The translations under genes and the position numbers were made by a program. 64,000 nucleotides of DNA from Amycolatopsis regifaucium. GTDB taxonomy: Bacteria; Actinomycetota; Actinomycetes; Mycobacteriales; Pseudonocardiaceae. Shown here piece by piece: positions 59,062 through 64,000 of the stretch; the first letter of the stretch is position 1; every line of letters begins with the position of its first letter. Below the pieces are notes generated by a model. It did no database searches. It worked only from the letters and a program-made list of their open reading frames with translations, and was not told where the DNA came from. The stretch covers positions 233,314-297,313 of the forward strand of contig NZ_LQCI01000001.1 of NCBI RefSeq assembly GCF_001613935.1. Direction: 5' to 3'.

Positions 59062-59847
59062 ATGGCCCGGCACGAACGGCTGAGCACCCTGCTGGACCTG
59101 CTGGGGCAGCGGGAAAAGATCGACGTCGAGGACGTGGCCGAGGAACTGAACGTCTCCGCGGCCACGATCCGGCGCGACCTCGACCACCTCGCGGAACAAC
59201 AGCTGCTCACCCGCACCAGGGGTGGCGCGGTGGCCAACGATCTCGCCTACGATCTGCCGTTGCGGTACAAGACCGCCCGGCATGTGCCCGAGAAGCAGCG
59301 GATCAGTGTGGCCGCGGCGGCGCTCGTGGCACAGGGCATGGTGGTGGGCCTCAACGGCGGCACGACCACGGCCGGGGTCGCCCGATCGCTGGCCACGCGG
59401 TCCGATCTCGCGGGCCGCGGCGATTCGCCGGGGCTGACGGTGGTCACCAACGCGCTGAACATCGCGCACGAACTCGCCGTGCGGCCCCACGTGAAGATCG
59501 TGGTGACCGGCGGTGTGGCGCGTCCGCAGTCGTTCGAATTGAGCGGCCCGCTGGCGACCCGCGTCCTCAGTGAACTGACGATCGACCTGCTGTTCCTCGG
59601 GGTGGACGCGTTCGACGCGGACGCAGGAGCCTTCGCGCATCACGAGGGCGAAGCGAGTATCAACCGGCTGATGGTGGAGCGAGCGGAACGCGTCGTCGCG
59701 GTCGCCGACGGGTCGAAGCTGGGCCGCCGCGCCTTCGCCCGGATCTGCGCGACCCCGCAGGTGCACGCCCTGGTCACCGATTCCAACGCCGACCCGAAGG
59801 TACTGCGGGCTTTCGAAGCGGCAGGCGTCGAGGTTCAAGCCGTCTGA
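59062..59847 (+). CDS. DeoR-family transcriptional regulator
   Basis: 261 residues. The N-terminal helix-turn-helix is VEDVAEELNVSAATIRRDLD, and the C-terminal sensor domain has GLNGGTTTAGVARSLA and IDLLFLGVDAFDADAGAFAH with the phosphosugar-binding pattern of the family. ATG 59062 follows AGGAG at eight bases. DeoR proteins usually bind a phosphorylated catabolic intermediate and repress sugar operons; by context this one is AgaR-like. Candidate operators are at 49856, 52650, 59015 and 59941. Confidence 0.92.
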   Translation: MARHERLSTLLDLLGQREKIDVEDVAEELNVSAATIRRDLDHLAEQQLLTRTRGGAVANDLAYDLPLRYKTARHVPEKQRISVAAAALVAQGMVVGLNGGTTTAGVARSLATRSDLAGRGDSPGLTVVTNALNIAHELAVRPHVKIVVTGGVARPQSFELSGPLATRVLSELTIDLLFLGVDAFDADAGAFAHHEGEASINRLMVERAERVVAVADGSKLGRRAFARICATPQVHALVTDSNADPKVLRAFEAAGVEVQAV

Positions 59848-59860
59848 CTCGTCCGTCCAA

Positions 59861-59915
59861 GTACATGAAGGCCCCCTTCCTTGCGCCTAGGTACAGGAAG
59901 GGGGCCTTCATGTAC
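59861..59915. repeat. Dispersed palindrome, 20-bp perfect arms
   Basis: Arms 59861-59880 and 59896-59915 (outer GTACATGAAGGCCCCC) pair perfectly. The sequence is close to the palindrome at 23081 except for one base in each arm and a longer loop. It lies 13 bases after the DeoR stop and may terminate that transcript, but it lacks a T run. Confidence 0.85.
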
Positions 59916-59940
59916 CTAGCACCGCTTCGGCGGATGACTT

Positions 59941-59993
59941 TGCGCGATCCGTGCGCTATACAGAGACCATCTTGCGTATTCATGCGCGAAAGG
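59941..59993 (+). promoter_or_regulatory. TGCGC repeat array upstream of the GH31 gene
   Basis: TGCGC-type pentamers begin at 59941, 59952, 59973 (TGCGT) and 59983, spaced 11, 21 and 10 bases apart, so all lie on one helix face. The final one is within CATGCGCGAAAGG, almost identical to the site before the DeoR gene. The array ends just before the start codon at 60002. Confidence 0.55.
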
Positions 59994-60001
59994 TGTCTCG
60001 A

Positions 60002-63000
60002 ATGAGCAGAGTTGCGCAATCCTTGCGTTGTTTGGCCGCAGTGGTCTTACTCGGGCTTTCCCCGGTCGCCGCCCACGCCGATCCGGCCGCGGCGCCGTCC
60101 GGCAAGCTGGGTGAGCTGACCGGGATCTCCGGCGACGGCGCCACGGTCACCTTGAATTCGGGTAGCGCCGCGGTGCGCGTCAGCTTCCCGGCCGAAGGCG
60201 CCGTCCGGGTCTGGCTGGCGCCGGACGGCACGTTCACCGATCCGGCCGGAAGCAAGATCGTGCTGCCGCGCACGGGCGACCCGGTCACGCCGAAGAAGAC
60301 CGACAAGGGGGACTATTGGGCGGTTTCCACGGCCAAGGCGACGTTGCGGGCGTACAAACACCCGATGCGGCTGGCGCTGTACGACGGCGCTGATCGCAAG
60401 CGGCTCTGGGCGGAGTCGGCGCCGCTGTCCTGGACCGACAAGCAGACCACGCAGACCCTGGCGCGGACGGCCACCGAGCAGTTCGTCGGCGGTGGTGAGC
60501 AGAACGGCCGGTTCAGTCACCGCGACCGGACGATCCGGATCTTCGCCGACTACAACTGGAACGACGGCGGTGCCCCGAATTCGCAGCCGTTCTACGCCTC
60601 CACGGCGGGATACGGCGTGCTGCGCAACACCTTCGCGCAGGGCACCTACACCTTCACCGAGCCGGTGCGCACCACCCACGACGAGCGTCGCTTCGACGCG
60701 ACCTACGTGGTCGGTGATGGCCTCAAAGACGTCATCACCGGTTACACCGATCTGGTCGGGAAGCCTTTCCTGCCACCGCTCTACGGGCTCGAGAACGGTG
60801 ACGCCGACTGCTACCTGCACAACGCCAACCGCGGCGAACGGCACACGCTGGACGCGGTGAAGGTCGCTGAGGGGTACACCGAACACGGGATGCCCAACGG
60901 CTGGATGCTGGTCAACGACGGCTACGGCTGCGGGTACGAAAACCTCCAGCAGACCGGCGAAGGCCTGCGTAAGAACAACATGCAGCTGGGCCTGTGGACC
61001 GAGAACGGTGTGCCGAACCAGGTCGAGGAGGTCAAGGCCGGGGTCCGGGTCCGCAAACTCGACGTCGCGTGGGTCGGCCCGGGCTACCAGTTCGCGCTGG
61101 ACGCCTGCGACACCGCGCACAAGGGCATCGAGGACAACAGCGACGCGCGCGGCTTCGTCTGGACGCCGGTCAGCTGGGCGGGCGCGCAGCGCTGCGGCGT
61201 GCTGTGGAGTGGCGACCAGGCCGGTTCCTACGATTACATCAAGTGGCAGATCCCGACCTACGCCGGCGCCACGACGTCGGGGATCGCGTACAACACCGGG
61301 GACATCGACGGCATCTTCGGCGGCAGCCCGCAGACCTACGTCCGCGACCTGCAGTGGAAGGCGTTCCTGCCGGTCGCGATGACCATGGACGGCTGGGCCG
61401 CGTCGGACAAGCAGCCGTGGCGCTACGGCGAGCCGTACACCTCGATCAACCGCAAGTACCTCCTGCTCAAAGAACGGCTGATGCCTTACACCTACAGCCA
61501 TTCGGTGGAAGCGCACCAGACCGGCGTCGGCCAGGTCCGGCCGCTGGCACTGGAGTACCCCGACGACCCGAACGTCTGGAGTGAGAAGGCGAAGTACGAG
61601 TTCTTGTCCGGCAAGGACTTCCTGGTCGCGCCGGTGTACGAGAACGCCACCGTCCGCGACGGCATCTACCTGCCGAAGGGGACCTGGGTCGACTACTGGA
61701 GCGGCAAGACCTACACCGGACCGACCACTGTGGACGGTTACGACGCGCCACTCGACACGCTGCCGCTGTTCGTCCGTGCGGGCGCCGTGGTCCCGATGTG
61801 GGCCGAGGGCACGAAGTCTTGGCAGACCCGGGACAAAGGTGTGCTGGATCTCGACGTCTACCCGCAGGGCAAGGGTTCGTTCACGCTCACCGAGGACGAC
61901 GGTGTCACCCGCGCCTACAAGAACGGCGACCAGTCGAAGCAGACGTTCACCGTCGACGCGCCGACGTCCGGCCTGGGTACGGTGACGGTCGGAATCGGTG
62001 CCAGTACGGGTACCTATGCCGGGAAGCCCGCCGCGCGGAACTATCAGCTGACCGTCCACACGGGAAGCAAGCCGGCCACCGTCCTTGCCGGGATGTCGAT
62101 CCTGCGGCAGTACGGCAGCAAGGCCGAGCTGGACGCGGCCCCGTCGGGCTGGTGGTTCGACCCGGCCGCCGGTGGGGTCGTGCGGGTCAAGACCGGCGTG
62201 CTCGGTGCCGGTGCCCGGCAGGACGTCCGGCTGTTCGGCACCAGCGCGGTCGGCGGGATCTTCCCCGAGGACCGCGACGGTTCGGTCGCCCTGTCCGTGC
62301 CGGCGGTCGCCGGTCCCGGACAGACCGCGACGGGCACGCTGAGCTTCACCAACGGCACGCCGCTTCCGGTGCGTGACGTCGCGTTCTCCATTCCCGCCAA
62401 CGGTTTCCGTGTCGAGGTGCCCGCCGGACCACGGCTGGTGATGCCCGGCGCGACCGTGCGGGTGCCGGTGAAGGTCACGCCGGACGCGGGCCTCAAGCCG
62501 GACGACTACCAGCTCACCGCGTCCGCGTCGTACAAGGCGAGGCTCGGGGAGAACCGGGTCACCGACTCGGTGACGGTCACCGTTCCGCACAGTTCGCTCG
62601 CGGCGGCCTACGGCAACGTCGGTGTCACCGACGCGGCCCACGTCGCGGTGGGTGACCTCGACGGTGGCGGTAGCAGTTTCCGTGCGGAAGGGCTCGCCGA
62701 AGCCGGTCTCAAGCCCGGTGCGGGTTTCTCCGCTCTCGGTGCTCAGCTGACCTGGCCGCAAACCGGCACCGGACAGCGGGACAACGTCCTCGCGTCCGGC
62801 CAGACGATCGCGGTGCGCGGGACGGGCGCCAAGCTGGTGCTGGCGGGAACCGGCACGGGCACGGCGAAGGGCACCGTCCTCGTCCGCTACGCCGACGGCA
62901 GCACGAGCCAGGCCGAACTCGGCTTCCCCAACTGGTGCTGCGCGGATCCCGCTCAGTACGGCGCGACCACGGTGGCGACCGTGATGGGCAAGAACACCCG

Positions 63001-63133
63001 CGCCGGGGCCGCGTATCCGACCGTGCCGTACCGGGTGTTCGCGAACTCCGTCCCGCTGACCGCGGGGAAGGAGGTCGTCGCGGTGACACTGCCCTCGAAC
63101 ACCGCCATGCACGTGTTCGCCGTCGGCATCTAG
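60002..63133 (+). CDS. Secreted GH31 glycoside hydrolase, probable alpha-N-acetylgalactosaminidase type
   Basis: 1,043 residues from ATG 60002. A Sec signal peptide (LAAVVLLGLSPVAAHA) precedes a GH31 N-terminal beta-domain (TEQFVGGGEQNGRF) and barrel. The likely nucleophile is Asp354 in KLDVAWVGPG and the acid/base Asp405 in LWSGDQAGS; the barrel lacks the usual GH31 WxDMNE. Instead, SWAGAQRCGVLWSGDQ and WQIPTYAGATTSGIAYNTGD resemble, as I recall it, the GH31 subfamily of bacterial alpha-N-acetylgalactosaminidases. The C-terminal modules look like a NEW3-type beta-sandwich (TGTLSFTNGTPLPVRDVAFS) and a CBM-like domain (YGNVGVTDAAHVAVGDLDGG). It would release sugar outside the cell for the adjacent ABC importer. 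Confidence 0.83.
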   Translation: MSRVAQSLRCLAAVVLLGLSPVAAHADPAAAPSGKLGELTGISGDGATVTLNSGSAAVRVSFPAEGAVRVWLAPDGTFTDPAGSKIVLPRTGDPVTPKKTDKGDYWAVSTAKATLRAYKHPMRLALYDGADRKRLWAESAPLSWTDKQTTQTLARTATEQFVGGGEQNGRFSHRDRTIRIFADYNWNDGGAPNSQPFYASTAGYGVLRNTFAQGTYTFTEPVRTTHDERRFDATYVVGDGLKDVITGYTDLVGKPFLPPLYGLENGDADCYLHNANRGERHTLDAVKVAEGYTEHGMPNGWMLVNDGYGCGYENLQQTGEGLRKNNMQLGLWTENGVPNQVEEVKAGVRVRKLDVAWVGPGYQFALDACDTAHKGIEDNSDARGFVWTPVSWAGAQRCGVLWSGDQAGSYDYIKWQIPTYAGATTSGIAYNTGDIDGIFGGSPQTYVRDLQWKAFLPVAMTMDGWAASDKQPWRYGEPYTSINRKYLLLKERLMPYTYSHSVEAHQTGVGQVRPLALEYPDDPNVWSEKAKYEFLSGKDFLVAPVYENATVRDGIYLPKGTWVDYWSGKTYTGPTTVDGYDAPLDTLPLFVRAGAVVPMWAEGTKSWQTRDKGVLDLDVYPQGKGSFTLTEDDGVTRAYKNGDQSKQTFTVDAPTSGLGTVTVGIGASTGTYAGKPAARNYQLTVHTGSKPATVLAGMSILRQYGSKAELDAAPSGWWFDPAAGGVVRVKTGVLGAGARQDVRLFGTSAVGGIFPEDRDGSVALSVPAVAGPGQTATGTLSFTNGTPLPVRDVAFSIPANGFRVEVPAGPRLVMPGATVRVPVKVTPDAGLKPDDYQLTASASYKARLGENRVTDSVTVTVPHSSLAAAYGNVGVTDAAHVAVGDLDGGGSSFRAEGLAEAGLKPGAGFSALGAQLTWPQTGTGQRDNVLASGQTIAVRGTGAKLVLAGTGTGTAKGTVLVRYADGSTSQAELGFPNWCCADPAQYGATTVATVMGKNTRAGAAYPTVPYRVFANSVPLTAGKEVVAVTLPSNTAMHVFAVGI

Positions 63134-63142
63134 GCAGCCGCT

Positions 63143-63197
63143 GTCCGTGAAGGACTCCTTGAGGGACGCAGAGTCCCTCAAGGAGTCCTTCACGGAC
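63143..63197. repeat. Dispersed palindrome, 25-bp perfect arms
   Basis: Arms 63143-63167 and 63173-63197 (outer GTCCGTGAAGGACTCC) pair perfectly around GCAGA, nine bases after the GH31 stop. The right arm also supplies the TGA stop of the leftward gene at 63190-63192, so the hairpin covers the 3' ends of both convergent genes and may terminate both. Confidence 0.88.
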
Positions 63198-63744
63198 TCG
63201 TGCCCGCGGCCGAGGCGATGAGGGGCAGCGGCCAGCCGGCATCGCCGGCCCGGCGGGCCAGGACGACGTCCAGTGGGTCGCCGGTGAGCGTGCCGCCTGT
63301 CGCGATGCATTCCCGTACAAGGGATCGCGTCTCGTCATCCGCGAAGTCCGGTCCGTGGTCCCGTTCCCACAGCTTGAGTGCGTGCAAGGCCGCGCGTCCC
63401 GGCAGATTCGGGACCGTCGCGTACCAGTGGCCGCCCATTCTGCCCGGCGGTGGACCGTCGTCCGGCGGCACCCGCCTGCCGAGCCGCTTTTCCCTCAGGC
63501 GCACGGCTTTGTAGCGCGCGACTTCCGCCAGCCAGGCCGCGCGGCTGGCTTCCAACGCCGTCAAAGCACGCAACAGAGCCTTTTCGTGCCGTTGGTAGGG
63601 CCCGGCCAAGTCCTCGAGAAAGCTCAACGTCGCCCGGTGCCCGATAGGGTGGTACAAGCTCACGCACGAGCACAATGCCGCGACCCGGCGGCCATGCGCC
63701 AGACGCTCGTTCCGCACCCTGCGCGCCCGCTCGCTGAATCCCAT
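63190..63744 (-). CDS. Hypothetical protein, 184 aa
   Basis: The sequence is basic and largely helical, with an Arg-rich N-terminus (GFSERARRVRNERLAHGRR) and a possible coiled segment (RHEKALLRALTALEASRAAW). Then come a flexible GRRVPPDDGPPPGRMGGH stretch and a C-terminal helical part. No signal peptide or membrane helix. Not recognised. Its stop codon is inside the palindrome at 63143-63197, and no obvious ribosome site precedes ATG 63744. It is not evidently tied to the sugar locus. Confidence 0.55.
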   Translation of the reverse strand: MGFSERARRVRNERLAHGRRVAALCSCVSLYHPIGHRATLSFLEDLAGPYQRHEKALLRALTALEASRAAWLAEVARYKAVRLREKRLGRRVPPDDGPPPGRMGGHWYATVPNLPGRAALHALKLWERDHGPDFADDETRSLVRECIATGGTLTGDPLDVVLARRAGDAGWPLPLIASAAGTSP

Positions 63745-64000
63745 CGGCCCAGATTAACGTCGTGCGCGGTGACCTGGGCGGCTTTGCGGTCCACAAAGGA
63801 AATCTTGCCCCTGATCAGCACTCACGACCCCGCCCGAACCCACACGTGCAGACCTAAATCGGACACGGAGTTGTCTGACAACCTCTCTTGTGGACAGTCA
63901 TGGACGCGCCGTGTCTCGACGGGGAAAGCTTGACCGCAACCAGGTAGCGAAGGCCTGGCGGATTCATGCGGTCGTCGCAACATGCTCTATTTAGGACAGT
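63745..64000. other. Right-edge intergenic sequence
   Basis: No gene or clear signal was recognised in these 256 bases. A rightward open frame enters from the antisense of the preceding gene but has no coding character here. The last part is slightly AT-richer and may be the promoter of a gene beyond the window. Confidence 0.5.

Overview
The window is high-GC actinomycete DNA with Streptomyces/Amycolatopsis-like coding: GTG and TTG starts, ATGA stop/start overlaps, and long spurious antisense frames. The six-module siderophore NRPS matches the amino-acid composition recalled for albachelin of Amycolatopsis alba, so a member of Amycolatopsis or a close relative is the best guess. No rRNA, tRNA, CRISPR array, phage or transposase gene was seen.

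Region 1 (1-24.8 kb) is iron acquisition. It holds the 3' end of an ornithine N5-monooxygenase, a 7,441-residue NRPS, an MbtH-like protein, and (opposite strand) a siderophore-binding lipoprotein preceded by a near-consensus IdeR/DmdR iron box. Predicted NRPS substrates are module 1 unassigned, then Ser, N-methyl-N5-hydroxy-Orn, Ser, Ser and a probable hydroxy-Orn. There is no thioesterase, and the module-2 epimerase is degenerate. Next to the iron box is a stump of an ABC exporter whose remaining part is missing.

Region 2 (24.8-30.6 kb) joins that stump tail-first to a 5'-truncated alpha/alpha-barrel gene. Two secreted transcobalamin-C-terminal-like (DUF4430) proteins and a complete ECF transporter (T, fused A-A, S) follow in a translationally coupled operon. 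This looks like a cobalamin-capture and uptake system damaged at its 5' end by a deletion.

Region 3 (30.7-35.9 kb) has a secreted protein, a lactococcin-972-like bacteriocin with its membrane protein and ABC ATPase separated by a strong hairpin, and small proteins of unknown function. Region 4 (36-39.9 kb) has a clostridial-type glutamyl-tRNA synthetase divergent from a 58-residue Cys-rich peptide that looks like a RiPP precursor, then an MBL hydrolase/LysR pair. Region 5 (40-49.7 kb) has house-keeping and catabolic genes: a glutaminase divergent from an amino-acid permease, MmsA plus an inositol-type aldolase divergent from a GntR regulator, a second permease, and small enzymes.

Region 6 (49.9-63.1 kb) is a coherent sugar-utilisation locus: AgaS-like isomerase, PfkB kinase, class II aldolase, a complete ABC sugar importer, a DUF5107 protein, a DeoR regulator and a secreted GH31 enzyme. 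Shared operator-like motifs lie upstream of the units. The most economical reading is uptake and catabolism of alpha-linked N-acetylgalactosamine through the tagatose-6-phosphate route.

Dispersed long palindromes with a GAAGG(C/A)C(T/C)CCTT core sit in intergenic gaps throughout. One lies inside a 278-bp MITE-like element with 28-bp terminal inverted repeats directly behind the MbtH gene.
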